DNA of 64,000 nucleotides from Syncephalis fuscata (Eukaryota > Zoopagomycota > Zoopagomycetes > Zoopagales > Piptocephalidaceae): NCBI GenBank assembly GCA_025786725.1, contig JAHLTZ010000010.1:558001-622000 (forward strand). Reading direction: 5' to 3'. How positions within the stretch are numbered: the first letter of the stretch is position 1; each line of letters starts with the position of its first letter. Shown here piece by piece: positions 1-12,435 of the stretch. A program made the translations under genes and the position numbers. Under the pieces are notes generated by a model, which saw only the letters and a program-made list of their open reading frames with translations, did no database searches and was not told where the DNA came from.

Positions 1-818
1 CTGGTCTCTTTTATACAAAGAAAAGTAATGGCGATCATTGTAGTTACTTGCCTGGCAATACAAGATTTTTAAGTATTTCTGTACCGGTACCACTACTGCC
101 AATGAGACAAATATGCGCTGTCTCCAGTGCTAATTGGCCATTGGCTTGCCATAATCTAAATTACGGTTAGATAACAACTGGTGTATACTGTATCTAAACA
201 CTTGCCGAAGTTGTCGATCATAGCGCTGAGTTTTAGCGTCCATTATAACGGATGATCACTTGTTGACTGCAACAATTACTACGACAACAACGGCGTCGAT
301 GACTTGTACAATAAGAGACAAAAGTAGTACTAGAAAACAAATAAACAATGAATAACCACCTATAGCAAAAGTAAACCTTTACTATATTGGTACAATAATA
401 GACGATATATGCATACATACACACGCCTTTGATGACGTGCACCCATAAGTGTAATAGATCTACTTTAACTATGGAATATATTTAAATGCAAATAAACGCT
501 TGTTCTAAATATGGATATAACATGTGATAACATAGCGCCAAAAGAATTATTGGCTAATTGGACACACAAAAGTAAACCAATGAAAAAAGAACATTTTCAA
601 TCATCATAACTGTTCAAAAGTGAAAAATATAACGCAGCAAGCAAATAAAAGAAGCATGTAACAAATACGAGAATGAATAATATGACACAGGTGCGATAAT
701 GAAAGAAGATAAAAAGGAAAAATAACAAGGTAATATGTGGTTGGTTATGATGATAATAGAATGGTAATGATAATCATGGGGTGCTAATAATGCTGCTCTT
801 CCTATGCTCATGTTGTTG
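1..818. other. Intergenic / downstream flank
   Basis: AT-rich sequence downstream of the Sds3-like gene. I see no conserved protein, tRNA or clear repeat on either strand. The short open frames here are rich in Tyr, Ser and Ile and have no domain signature. The 3' UTR of the Sds3-like gene must lie at the right end of this stretch. Confidence 0.5.
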
Positions 819-2683
819 TTATGCCGAACCAACATCAGCAATACGACTTCGTGTGCTATAATGATGAAGAGGCGGTGGTTGTGGCGAGTGAACGACCGGA
901 TCGACCATAATGGCTGAACTAGCATCGCGACTACGTTTGCTTGGCGTGGTTGGCATAGAACGTGTCGCTGCGGTCATCGGGTGATCCTCATAGTGACGTT
1001 TCTGTGGTGTAGATTTTCTATAAGATCGAGAGACTGCTGTGGCTAGCAGTACCGCGTAAGTCGCTTGCTATAAAGATATACCAATAGATCGATAGTATTA
1101 AAACTTACCCTCTTCGATCATTTGATGATCCATTGCCAACTGTTGTAATCGGCATTCAATGGCCGTCATCATTGTTAATCTTAATTGAGCAGCGGCATAC
1201 TAATATTAATAATCGATAATTAAATAATTAATAAATTAAAAGTAATTATAAATGATATTTGTTAATATTAACTTACTGAAAATTGTTGTCGAGCCATTTC
1301 ACGTGTTGCGTCATATTCAGCCATTAAGGATTGCGCTGTAAAGTCGTGGCGACGACGTGCCATGGCCATACGTTCTTTGCACAGTTCTTGTGCCTCTTCA
1401 ACTCGATCGCGGATTGCCGAGTGTTTGCCCAAGTGTACCTGGCGTACTTCTTCCTCCAAGTCATCAAGTCGCGCTTCATAAATGCTATAAAACAAGTTTT
1501 ACTTAGTTTTACCAGCATTTACTTTTAATGCTCAGTAACTCACCGATCCTTCAAATCGGCAAATGCTGTTTGTATTTCATTCATGCGTTCGGTATTTTTC
1601 CGATGATCTGTTTTAAGTGCTCGTACATCTTCTTCCGATTCACTGGCCTCATCTTGTGTGCCTTTAAATAATAACGCTATGAATTAAAACATTAAATAAC
1701 ATTTTACTATTTATACCTTGGTGTGTGTGATTATCATCGTCGTCATCTCCGTCATTGTCATTGTTATTATTGTCGTCGTGGCCATCGTCATTATTACCAC
1801 GGTCCTGGTCAAGATTAGCAGTGGCCACTGTCTGTTCTAATCGACGACGTTTTGGTTGGCGACCACGTCCACGTGTTGATGGCGAGGACCGTGCACCGTT
1901 TTGGCGAGGTCGGCCTCGGCCTCGGCCACGCCCACGCCCATTTGGTGTGCGAGAGCCAGGTGTAGCTGCAGCAATCTCTACAGCTGCTCTATGTTCATCA
2001 AGTGGTGTTGCTTGTGATGCTTCACTTCCCTGTACTGATACACTACTGGCAGTAGCTGGTGATGCAGCTGTGTTCATTTCTTCATCAGATTTATTGTCAT
2101 CACGCGGTGTATTTGGCGTTGATGACGAATGAGATGCATCGGATGGTAGATCATTTTCCAAAATAGCTTCCGAATCAATTCTCTGGGTGCCACTGGTGGT
2201 TCTTTTATGTGCACGTTTTCCCATTGGCAGTGATTTCTCTATCCGGATAGAATTAGTCTCTTCAAATGAGCGATCGTTATGATTGGCTGAAGTTACAATA
2301 GCCAAATGATGATCATTATTATTACTAGCATCATCAGGATCAGTAGCATTGCTATTGCTATGATCGCTATTACTATCGTTATTATGGCTATGGTGTTGAT
2401 CACCCATTAATTTAACAGAATGGTTGATGTTAATACCATTAACCGTAGTCCCATTGGTACTACTGTTATTATTGCTGCCAGTCAATGCAAGCAATGCGGG
2501 TGTAGATGCAGTCATGGCACCGATAGAACTGTACTGTTCTCCTGATTTTGTATCTCGGCTCGATGGCTTGCAAAATGTATCGGATGGATTCGAGAATCCA
2601 GAAGCACTACGGTCCATACTAGAGAATAGTTGACCGTCTGGCATACTCCTTGGATACATCCAATGAATATTGTTCAATGTCAC
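819..2683 (-). CDS. Sds3/BRMS1-like HDAC-complex subunit
   Basis: Five exons on the minus strand: 1717-2683, 1544-1661, 1277-1484, 1109-1199, 819-1063; about 542 aa. The N-terminal 300 residues are low-complexity (Asn, Ser, Thr) with an AT-hook-like Gly-Arg tract (GRGRGRGRPR) and a basic patch, then an acidic run. Exons 2-4 encode an Sds3-type coiled coil: EEDVRALKTDHRKNTERMN, FADLKDRIYEARLDDLEEEV and a following Met/Arg/Glu-rich helix match the BRMS1/Sds3 domain. Family members scaffold Sin3-Rpd3/HDAC corepressor complexes in the nucleus; the AT hook suggests additional DNA contact (inference). The last exon uses the acceptor ending GCAAG, because the AG three codons upstream leads to a stop. 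The start is the first ATG of the open frame; a shorter start is possible. Domain call is firm, N-terminus less so. Confidence 0.8.
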
Positions 2684-4817
2684 GGTTCGGCCACGAAAAG
2701 AACAACGGTGGTATAATTTTCAAATGGATATTATGCTAAAATAGCAATAATGTCATACATGTAAGTAATTAGAAGTGTCAAAATAAAGATTAGGCCAAAA
2801 GCAAACAAATAGAAAACGGGTTAAAGTGTTGCGGGAAAATATAGCAACCAAACAACCGGACTTTGATCTGGATGTGCACAATATCGCTTATAAGCAATAA
2901 TGGACTATTAGTGGCAAGAAAATGATACTAATATTGACTACAATGGTGCAACACTACAGGTCTGGTCAGCAGTATGCAGCAGTTCTACAAAGGCCGACGA
3001 CCACGCTTAATGTGTCCAGCGTTGTAGAAATAGCCGGCCAATCGATGCCAAAGAGTCGGCAAAAGGTAATCTCAAACAAGAATACTCGAGTCCACTTGCA
3101 CCCACACAAATAAAAAAGTAGAAATAAAAGTTAAAGGTTAATAGATAGACGAGTAAAATAAAAAATATCTATATACATAGTTACATCAATGTAGACATTT
3201 ATATATGTAGGTAGATAGATAGATAGATCAATAGATAGGCTGAGGAGCAATGTTGTGAAATCAATGGAAACGAGTCTAGCCAAAAAAATGTTGGAACAGA
3301 GATGAAACCAATACGATACACATACCCACCACTATCCATCCGTACATACGTGTTTGCTTATTCACTCACACTGGCAATAATGTCAGCTACCAAGAAATAG
3401 CAGCAGCAGCAGCAGCAGCAATAGCAGCAATAGAAATTAGGCGTCCACTGGAAAGAAAATCGAGAGGCAAGCCAAGGTGCGTGTATCAGGGGAGAGACAA
3501 TGGCAGTAGCGCGTGCGCGTGCGTGCACACACGCAGAGTAATAAGAAATCAGGAGAGCTGGTGCGTTTACGATTTAAACAGCAGTAAAACATAAATTGCT
3601 TAAAAAATAGACTGTTGTCGAGTCAAAAACGATAACATGAATGAACCAAATGAATATCAAATGCCTGACAACCGCCGTACCACACCACACAAATACATAC
3701 AAAATAAAAAATCAATTTAGACGCTATTTGGCCAATAAATAGGTTACTAGAACAAGATAGGATACTATGTAGGACGAAAATTCAATAGGCGTAAAAGATG
3801 GATGTATGTATGGTGTGTGTATGAATATATATGTGTGTGCGTGTGTGCATATGTTTATAGGTCGGCCATGAATGGATGTGAAACATAGAGATGAGGGGTA
3901 TTCGTGGTTTATCAATGACGCGCTGGCATGCAAATCGGGCCTTTCCTTTATGCGGTAACCAATACTGGCCATCGACTAAAACGCTAATAGATAGACAGCA
4001 ATTATAAAGAAAAACTAATCATTTATGCGTAATAAATGATAGTTCAAAGGTACATGGCCTGCTATGCAAGGCTTGACCGCAAGACAGGCCAGCACGTTTA
4101 GAGGAAAAGCGCACCATGATGCAGCTCGTCTGGAATCATATTAAATGCCACACTGGCCCTCGCCACCTAAAATAGATATCAAGGCCTGCTCCATCCAGAC
4201 AATAAACTTTCTGCAACATTTATATTGCGTAAATAGCGTCAAGATCCTTGCACTACATTGGCAAGACCCTTGGTTGTAAATAGTATTAAAACTACAGCAT
4301 GTATACAATCCATTTAAGAAAAGTGATAGCTGGGCACGAAAAGTCCTTTTTCAGGATAAAATCGGACATGCAAGGGTAAGCGCAATATGCACATGCTAGT
4401 AAAGTTCGATAAAACCAATGACACTGTACAATAGACACCACCACCACAACTAAGACAAGAAAAATCCCTAGACCTACCTATATTTGTATATACGTGCGTG
4501 GTGTATTTGTGTGCGTTATAGATACATCAATAGATGTGGATGTATTATTGCACAGATGTCTTTGCAAGTAGGTGAGTGTGTAAATAACAAGAATGAAATG
4601 GCAGTCTATTGGGTGAACCAATAAACAGAAGCCGGTATGGGCACTGTTGTATAATGAGCGGAATCAGTTGACGAAGAAACAAAAAAGGTGTCAAGTAGAG
4701 CTGCTGCTTTTGACAAGCAATAGTAAATTGATGCGCCAAGCAATGGATAAAAGAATGAAGCACGCCGTAAAATTACGTACGTGAACAAAGATAAAGAGGG
4801 TGCACAAGTTAAAAAAG

Positions 4818-4935
4818 AAAGAGTGGGAAAGAGTGAGAGGAAGTGAGTGACAGTGAGACAGTAGAGAGGAAGTGAACGAGAGTGAAAGAGAGTGCGAGTG
4901 AGTGAGTGAGTGAGAGTAAGAGGAAGAAAGGAAGT
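4818..4935. repeat. GAGT/GAGA-rich low-complexity tract
   Basis: Purine-only stretch built from GAGTGA, GAGAGT and GAAGTG units. A similar GTGAGA/GTAAGA tract lies at about 52176-52240 upstream of the LARP1 gene. Both are 5' of genes, so a promoter GAGA-type role is conceivable but unsupported. Confidence 0.6.
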
Positions 4936-5289
4936 GAATCAAATAAAGTAGAGTGTGCACAAATGTTATCAATGTGACCAATATGGAGTTCAATCGAATA
5001 AAGAGATAAGATGAAGGAGAAAGAGAGAAAGGATGTAGAAATGGAAAAGTAAATTGAATCCAAGATATGTGAGTGAGTGCAAAAATGCAGTTTGCACCTG
5101 GAAACTAGGAGAGATGCGATGGAATTGTTGTGAAGATAATGAGGATGATGTTAATGTTTATACGAAATAAAAAATGAATATAATTTGTGTGGCGATCGTA
5201 GTAATAGCGCTACAAGTAGTAGTAGCACTAGCAATGGTAATAATGCAGTAGCTGTAGCAGCAATAGCAATTTTAGTAAAGATAGTAGCA

Positions 5290-5335
5290 ACTGTAACTAT
5301 AGCTGTAACTGTAGCTGTAACTGTAGCTGTAACAA
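5290..5335. repeat. 12-bp tandem repeat (GTAACTGTAGCT)
   Basis: Nearly four imperfect copies of a 12-bp unit, GTAACTGTAGCT, in direct tandem. A short minisatellite in the spacer; no coding role seen. Confidence 0.7.
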
Positions 5336-6967
5336 CAATAGCACAATGATTGGTATACGTAGAAGAAAGAGAAGCGGACACAAGGCTGCATCTGCCGGAG
5401 TATGGAATAGTGTGATATAGAAAAGGGATGTGACGATCCAACTGGTAAAGTCGTGTGGCCAAGAGTTTGTGTATAATTGTGCATGCGGGCTTGCGTGGCC
5501 GTAAAATGAATATTATTCAATATCTTTGTAATGCTATTTATTTTTTACTTTTAGAACTTTTGGAAAAAAGAAGCAATACAACTAGAATGGACAAAGCCGT
5601 AATTTGAAACGCTGCGTGGCGAAGGTAGAAGAGATAATAATTAAAATAATTCACAACAATACTTTACGTACTGCAAAGTGTAGCTGTAGAAGCGAAACCA
5701 GTTATTGTCACGGCATAAGATCGGCTATAGAATGGTGATTTTTTTACTATTGTCTAGTCATATGGTCATGCTATTGATATTAATTTTTTATAATGCTAGA
5801 TTACAGCCTCGGCAGTACTTCGTGTTCCAGTAAATGCCAGAGAGGTTGGAAAGGGGGATTATAGGCTACCTAGGAGTGTAACCTGTAGGTAACATAGGCG
5901 TTGCGTGAATGGTGTGTTCCTGTCTTACACTGGTGGTGTGTGTGCGTGTGTGTGTAGATGGGTGGATGGATGAATAAATGTGTGAGCATTAGAAACTATT
6001 CGTGGATTTATTTGTTACGGGCTAAAACTACTATTTCTAGATTGATTAAAATGAAAAACTGATTAAATATTAGTAATAGGCGCGGTAATATTAGTAGGAA
6101 TAGTAGATGGTTAGGAAAATACAATTTTTAGATATAAACAATTAATAAGCATTGCATGCTAAATAATAAACAATGGGTTTGCTATACAGTCGCTGGCTTA
6201 CTTACACACATGGCGTATAATGCATCGCCTTGTAAACACCAAATTGATAGGTTTAAATCTGAAACCAGGCATTAAAAATACCTGCAGAGCATTATTACTA
6301 TGCCACTTGTATTTCGGCAATTAGCTATCGTGTACATTCGGCTGCTTAAAATATTAATAATAAATAAAAGAAAAAACGGATTAATTAAAGTAGCGATTAT
6401 TAAATATGGAACAAGTATAATGTGAACGGCTATTGCACAAGAAAAGCCGTTTTTTCCCTACCCATGGACTGTAATTGCCCCATGGCCATTATCCTACAGT
6501 GACTATTGGCCAGTCACTGCGGTATTTAAATTGGCCGCAACAATGAATGCGCTAGTTGAAATGAGCAATAGCCATTACATTACACTATCTATCTAGTCTT
6601 TTGTATGGGCTAGCCATCAATACAAGCACTATTTACTGTATCTAAAACTATGATGACATGCAGTCTAGGTGGTACACTCATCCAGTTTTGTTCATGTGTA
6701 AAAAGGGAAATAAGTATCACCTGCCAAACATAGATCCCACGTGGACTTACTTGTATCTACAGTCAATCTATTTCTAGTTATACACTATTAGACCAACAAC
6801 AACATCATGTGACAAAATGATAAATATCATATTGCGCAGTCACCTCACATTAGCAATGATGCTGCTGATGCTGATGATGAATCAACTGACCGACGTGTTG
6901 TAGGCCACAAGGTTTATTCTACATTTTTTTATAGTGGTTGATTATTAAAAGTGCTACAGTACGATAG

Positions 6968-7907
6968 ATGGCTGACGAATCAATTTATAAAAAACTGATT
7001 GTGACAACGACAGAGTGGTGGCAAAAGGCTCACAACAATGGCTATAGTGAAGTGGTGGCAGCAGCGGCCGCTGTTACCACAACAGCCATTGTATATCGCG
7101 TTTATGGACGAAATATACGTCGTTACTCAACTGCCAGTGAAATACCAACGCGTATGCTTAAAGGCCAACGACGAATGACAGGTGTTTGCACGGCTGTTCG
7201 AGATGGCGATACTTTTCGTCTCTATCATACACCATTAAGCCCTTTGTTAACGCGAATTCCTCAAACTCGTAAAGGTAAACAATTTACAACAATAATATGG
7301 GAACATTTATTCTATAGCTATCATTTTATGTAGCTCTTCAAGGTAAAACGTTATCTATTCGATTGGCGGGTATTGACGCGCCCGAGGTAAAACAACAAAG
7401 CGACAAAATAGCAAACTGGCTATTTGCTTATTGTACTTTGCATTTAGGCTGCACATTTTGGTATGCCGGCCCAGCCATTTTCCGATGAGGCAAGACGTTG
7501 GCTGGAGGCTCGATTACTTCATCGCACGATTCTATTTACGCCTTATAGTGTTGATCGATATGGTCGACTTGTAGCCGGTGTATGGATACGACCTGTTGGA
7601 TGTCATTGGCTTCCTTTTGGATTGCCTCTGCTTAATTGGCTACGCAGCGATATTTCATTAAAAATGCTACGTAGTGGTTTAGCGACCGTTTATACCGGAC
7701 AGGACGCCGAGTATGGCAATCGACATGATCGTTATAAATTGGCTGAACAGCTGGCTCGGTAAGTTTACTATAACTAAGCTAGCATTGCTAAGTACTATAT
7801 GGTTATCATACTATAGTGCTCGTTACCGTGGTGTTTGGTCATTGTCGGATAAAAAGCGTGTATTACCTGGCGAGCATAAACGTGTTTATCTTCGAGGTGG
7901 CCGCTAA
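6968..7907 (+). CDS. LCL3: LCL3-like staphylococcal-nuclease-fold protein
   Basis: Four exons: 6968-7274, 7334-7386, 7448-7758, 7817-7907; about 253 aa. An Ala-rich hydrophobic segment near residues 30-47 is a probable single membrane span. It is followed by an SNase/TNase domain: VCTAVRDGDTFRLYH, SIRLAGIDAPE, AHFGMPAQPFSDEA and YGRLVAGVW are the hallmark strands, with the catalytic Asp/Arg/Glu region in IRLAGIDAPE. LCL3 proteins are fungal membrane-anchored endonuclease-like proteins reported at mitochondria. All splice phases agree and the C-terminus ends in a basic tail. Divergent to the Sds3-like gene and convergent with SAM50, whose stop lies about 130 bp away. Confidence 0.9.
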
Positions 7908-8035
7908 CGATGTTGCTTATAATCGATTGTATTGCTTAATAATAAAAATAATTAACATTAAAGCAATCATGGTCTCGCTTAATTAAAATAATAGTTATTT
8001 TATTGATTCAAGTACTAGTCGTCTTATTTAGCTAA

Positions 8036-9832
8036 TTAAAGAAAATTTACTCCAAGCCCAAATCCGAATCCAGGACGAGAACGATCCGAGGCCGCTGCAG
8101 CAAGTGGTAGCGTAAAGTTTAACTCGACTCGAGCAATACTATGCCAGTAGATTAGGCCGGCACCTATGGATATGGTCGGGCGATAATACATATCCTTTAG
8201 CATTTTAGATATTTCTTTACGATCTGTAACAAGTGCATAGGTTAGCAAAATATAATGTGACAAACAGCAATCGCTTTACCATTGTCAACTAGTCGTAGAG
8301 TGCCAGTGTTGACAAAAAAGTGGGCCTTAAACCGTTCAGAGTCTACTTTGGGTAATGGTGCAAATAGACTTAAGCCTAAAGCATAATAAATATTGCCACC
8401 AATCATATCGTCTATTAGATATTCAGTATTTAGTATTAATATTTTTATAGATTCCATGGTATACTTACAATCTTCTCGTGGTCCCACACCAAATGTTTTA
8501 AATCCTCGTAATGATACAGGTCCGCCCAATGTAAATCGATCATTGATACGAATACGGTCGCCTTGCATAGCTAATAATAGACCGCCACGTGCTGTAAGAC
8601 TTGTGTGCTAATAGCTGTCATTAATATATAGTAACTAATACCGTTCTGGCAACCACTTACAAATCCACGACCTAAAGACTGTAACCATTGTCCTTCAAGT
8701 TCACACTTGCCATAGTGGACATCGCCGCCATAGCCGGCAAAGTCATTTTGCATGCGTAGTAGATAGCCATCAGTCGGCATTTCAAGCGAATTGCGTTGAT
8801 CGCAAACTAGTACGTGTCCAAGGCTTGAACGTAGCGAATGGCCAGCATCCTGCGTACACTATAGCATTTATATTGTGTGGATATATAATCTATAGTTTAA
8901 CATGATTGTTTGTAAATTTAGTATTAATAACTTACGCCATAGATGCATGATTTGTCAAGTTGTAAACGTTACGCCAGGCCAGATCGTAATAGAATCCATG
9001 TTGGCCAAGTCGACTTATTGTCTATTCATTGCATTATTATATTTATTATTTGTTATTTATCCTTTAGTTTTGCCTAGTTACCTCATAACGTAAGGTTGCA
9101 CCGCGTGTCATTTCATTATGTGAAGAATACCACATTTTGTTACGTATTGTCTGATAGGCATGAATACTTGCTACATGATCTGGATTTGATGCTAATGGTG
9201 CAGAAAAGCTTGCCTATTGCTTAAATTAGTATCCACGATAACTGTCCCACTACTAGCAGTTACCTGAAACGATGAAGGTGTACGTGTACCCATAGCCGCA
9301 CTTGCTTCAAGACATTCGGCTCCACCAAAAGCATTACGGAATGTAACGGATCCATTCTACAAGTAATGATATAGATGATTGATACGGATACAAGCTGTGC
9401 CTACTCACTAGTAAACCTTCTTCATCGCCGATTTCTGTGCCTGTTTTAAGGGTAAGTCGGTTGCGTTCACGTAGCGCCAATAGAACGTCAACACCCTTTT
9501 CTTTGCCTAATGGGCCCCGTGCTTTGTCTAGTTCACCGGTGGCTATAGAATAGATACCAAAGCGATTGAGTCGCGACACTACTAGTTGTGTGCGCTCTAT
9601 TGCTTCGCCAAACGTCTCAGCCGCCAAAATAGGCTCCGCTAAACGCTCGAGAAAAGAGCGCGTGTATGACGAACACCGCGAAATAACACGGCATTCATAA
9701 CCACCGGGTTACTATATGCCTCATAGAGCTACTGATTCATTAATATCCACTAAACGTGTATGTCAGTATGACTCTACCTACACGAGATAACAAGTCTGCG
9801 CGTTCCTTTTCAATATACGACATTCCCTCCAT
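8036..9832 (-). CDS. SAM50: SAM50/TOB55 outer-membrane beta-barrel assembly protein (two frame breaks)
   Basis: Nine exons: 9782-9832, 9409-9728, 9264-9356, 9082-9213, 8936-9021, 8661-8858, 8469-8607, 8280-8411, 8036-8223; about 446 aa if both breaks are single missing bases. The N-terminal POTRA-like part (VMNAVLFRGVRHTR) is followed by the Omp85 barrel: RNAFGGAECLEAS, AGHSLRSSLGH, RFTLGGPVSLRGF (the conserved substrate-lock region) and a C-terminal strand ending GFGFGLGVNFL. SAM50 inserts beta-barrel proteins into the mitochondrial outer membrane and is essential in yeast. Two breaks interrupt the frame, near 9660 (after RHTR) and near 8851 at the start of exon 6. Each behaves as one lost base, and with both counted the length is a multiple of three. 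Likely consensus errors. Confidence 0.9.
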
Positions 9833-10183
9833 AATGACTATAAAGAACTCTTACTTAGATTAAGGGACAAAATCAAAGATTCAAGAACAAAGTGTGGTGT
9901 GTCATTGTTTGCACAAGCACTGGAAATATTGTCATTATTAACCAACCATTTAATAATAATCCGTTATTTACATAATTTTACATATAATAATAAACACAAT
10001 CTTATAATGGTTTTCATTCAATCTTGTAAATCAAAGGTTCTTATTATTGCAACTTGTAGAAATAGACCGGTCCGATAGCCGTTTCAATGCTTTCTTCATT
10101 TAAACAGTAAAACATGTTCATTTTTGATTATTAAACTGGGCAGTATAGTACTGAATTGTCCGAGAAAATCAATAAACGATCCT
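9833..10183. other. Spacer between SAM50 and SEC61-beta genes
   Basis: Short spacer between two minus-strand genes; it must hold the SAM50 promoter and the 3' end of the SEC61-beta mRNA. AATAA-type signals such as AATAATAATAAAC near 9985 may serve polyadenylation. Nothing else seen. Confidence 0.4.
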
Positions 10184-10633
10184 TTAACCGCGAGTGAATT
10201 TGCCATAGATGTGCAAAACAAACACAGAGCCAATAAACACCAAACTGAGTACAAGCACAACGACTGGGTCACTATCAATGAGCGCGTATATTAGTATCTA
10301 TAGCGCGGTATCTTTGAGATAATAGATACTTACACGCGTAGACCAGGTGCATCATCGCTGTACATACGCATCAAACCAGACGAGCTTGGTCCACCACGGC
10401 CCGTTTGGCGAGCAGCAGATCCAGCACTTGGATTGCGACGACTGTATATCGATAGATGTACATAAAGTATTAATATAGTTGCATACAATAGTATATATAT
10501 ATATATATTGATTAGGTACACCTACCGAATAGTACCTTTGGGAGTTGAAGAGGCTGAATCAGACTACAATAGTCAATAAATCTACGTTTTAGCATATGCC
10601 TTTATTGTATTATAACGTTAAAGCACATACCAT
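10184..10633 (-). CDS. SBH1: Sec61 beta subunit (Sbh1-like)
   Basis: Four exons: 10631-10633, 10526-10563, 10334-10441, 10184-10271; 78 aa. The first coding exon is just the ATG. The protein has the standard Sec61-beta layout: a Ser-rich N-terminus (SDSASSTPKGTIRRRNPS), the conserved GRGGPSSSGLMRMYSDDAPG block, then the tail-anchor segment DPVVVLVLSLVFIGSVFVLH followed by IYGKFTRG. It is the small tail-anchored subunit of the ER protein-conducting channel. All junction phases agree. It is divergently arranged with the phosphomannomutase gene, about 280 bp apart, so they may share a promoter region. Confidence 0.95.
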
Positions 10634-10917
10634 TGTATAATCGTGCGTGGGATGCAAGCAATCTGGAAATATCGCAATCAGAATTTATGGCGGAAAGACG
10701 TGTCAAGAAAAAGTGCTGCAACTGAGACGGGCGTGGTTTTGATTTGAGTTGATATTCGACTCTGACCAATCAACATTCGCCACCTCGGTGTGCCACTCAC
10801 ATCAATAGTTTAATATACAAATAAAACACAACTACTTGGACAGTGCTTGTACAGCCATAACATACTATTACCACTATTGCTAAGATACCTTGTTGAATTC
10901 CATTTATTATTACTACA

Positions 10918-12217
10918 ATGACTACTACTGCTAACACTTCTGATTGGTCGGACCGTACTCATCCCGATACTATCGTGCTATTCGACGTTGACGGCACGCT
11001 TACACCGTCTCGTAAGGTAAACGCGACATGGACTGAGTAGACCACCCGACAGATGACAGAGACTGACAACAACTACAACAATAATGGTGGTGGTGGTGGT
11101 GGTTGGTATCTATTTTAATAAACTATAGACGGTAACGCCTCAAGTACTGCATATGCTACAGGCCTTGCGTAAAAAGGTGGTGATTGGCTTTGTTGGTGGA
11201 TCGGATTTTCCTAAGCAGCTGGAACAATTGGGCGATGATAGTAAGATGCCAGATATATGTGATAAATAGTTGATTAATACGACTACGTAGTTCTGGAGCG
11301 ATTTGATTATTGTTTCTCGGAGAATGGCCTAACTGCTTATCGAAAAGGCACCCAGCTAGCCTCACAGGTATGGATCTTATCCATATTATTGCATAATAAG
11401 GCTTATTAACTTGCTTGCGTGTAATAGAGCTTTATTGGTCATTTAGGCGAAAAACACTATACTGAATTGGTCAACTTTTGTTTGCGTTATATTGCTGATT
11501 TGGATATTCCTGTAAAACGGTATGTCTAGCGTGTATTGTAGATTTATTGTGTATTTACAAGTGCTTAACCTTTCTTTTATTAATAGTGGTACATTTATCG
11601 AATTCCGTAATGGTATGGTGAATGTATGTCCTGTTGGACGCAACTGCTCGTAAGTAACCATAAAGTAATGGTGTTTACCAAGAGTACTGAATGAATTGGA
11701 TTCTAATTAGGCAGAAAGAACGTGATGATTTTGAAATTTACGACAAGGTATGCCAATAAACAATGGTGCTAAATACAATTTATATTGATTACAAAATATT
11801 AAATCTATTTAGGAGCACAGTGTACGCCAAAAGTTTGTTGATGCTTTAAAGGAAAAGTTTGGGGGCTATGGTCTAACCTTTGCTATTGGTAGGCATTGTA
11901 GTTGAATGTCTAAGCATGTACTAACTGTCTATTAGGTGGTCAAATCTCATTTGATGTGTTCCCCAATGGCTGGGATAAAACTTACTGTCTTCGCCATCTT
12001 CATGACCAAAAGTTTAAGGAAATTCATTTCTTTGGTGATCGTACAATGAAGGTAATTACTTTTATGATTATTTCATTAACAGAACTAATGTATAAAATGC
12101 TGCTATTAGGGAGGAAACGATCATGAAATATATGAGCATCCGCAAGTTATTGGCCATGCTGTAACATCACCCGCCGATACAATTAGTCAAATTAATGAGC
12201 TGTTTCTGAAAGAGTAA
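10918..12217 (+). CDS. SEC53: Phosphomannomutase (SEC53/PMM)
   Basis: Nine exons: 10918-11016, 11129-11240, 11291-11367, 11428-11519, 11587-11649, 11711-11747, 11813-11888, 11936-12051, 12110-12217; about 259 aa, the usual length. It converts mannose-6-phosphate to mannose-1-phosphate in the cytosol, feeding GDP-mannose synthesis for glycosylation and GPI anchors. The HAD-type nucleophile motif is intact ([14 protein letters not shown], with DVD holding the catalytic aspartates), followed by [49 protein letters not shown] and [14 protein letters not shown], then [20 protein letters not shown] with the metal-binding aspartates. No frame break. Eight introns in a 780-nt coding region shows the intron density of this genome. 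Confidence 0.96.
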
Positions 12218-12435
12218 CAACATATAATAAATTCTGATACTGCCTTTAATGCAATACATTGATGAATAATTAATTTATGCTTATATTTAACCAAATTGTT
12301 TATTGTTAATATCTATATATAATAAAAATATAGTTTTTAAAAATGATTGCTGGCTTACGATATGATCATGATTGAATAGGTGATTCAAGAATGTAGAAAT
12401 AACTTGCATTAAATATGTGTAAATAAAACTTTTAT

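Larger units (their letters stand above)
2684..6967. other. Long simple-sequence-rich intergenic region
   Basis: A 4.3-kb spacer between two divergently transcribed genes (Sds3-like on minus, LCL3-like on plus), so it should hold both promoters and 5' UTRs. It contains a GATA tetranucleotide run (about 3208-3229), (CAG)7 at about 3401-3421, a GC-rich GCGTGC tract near 3509-3535, a long GAGT/GAGA-rich stretch (about 4818-4935), a 12-bp tandem repeat GTAACTGTAGCT (about 5290-5335) and GT runs near 5934-5962. Many open frames here arise from these repeats. I found no recognisable gene. Confidence 0.5.

Noticed and set aside
4545-5520. Several Ser/Leu/Tyr-rich minus-strand frames
   Set aside because: All are translations of GAGT, GTAGCT and similar simple repeats.
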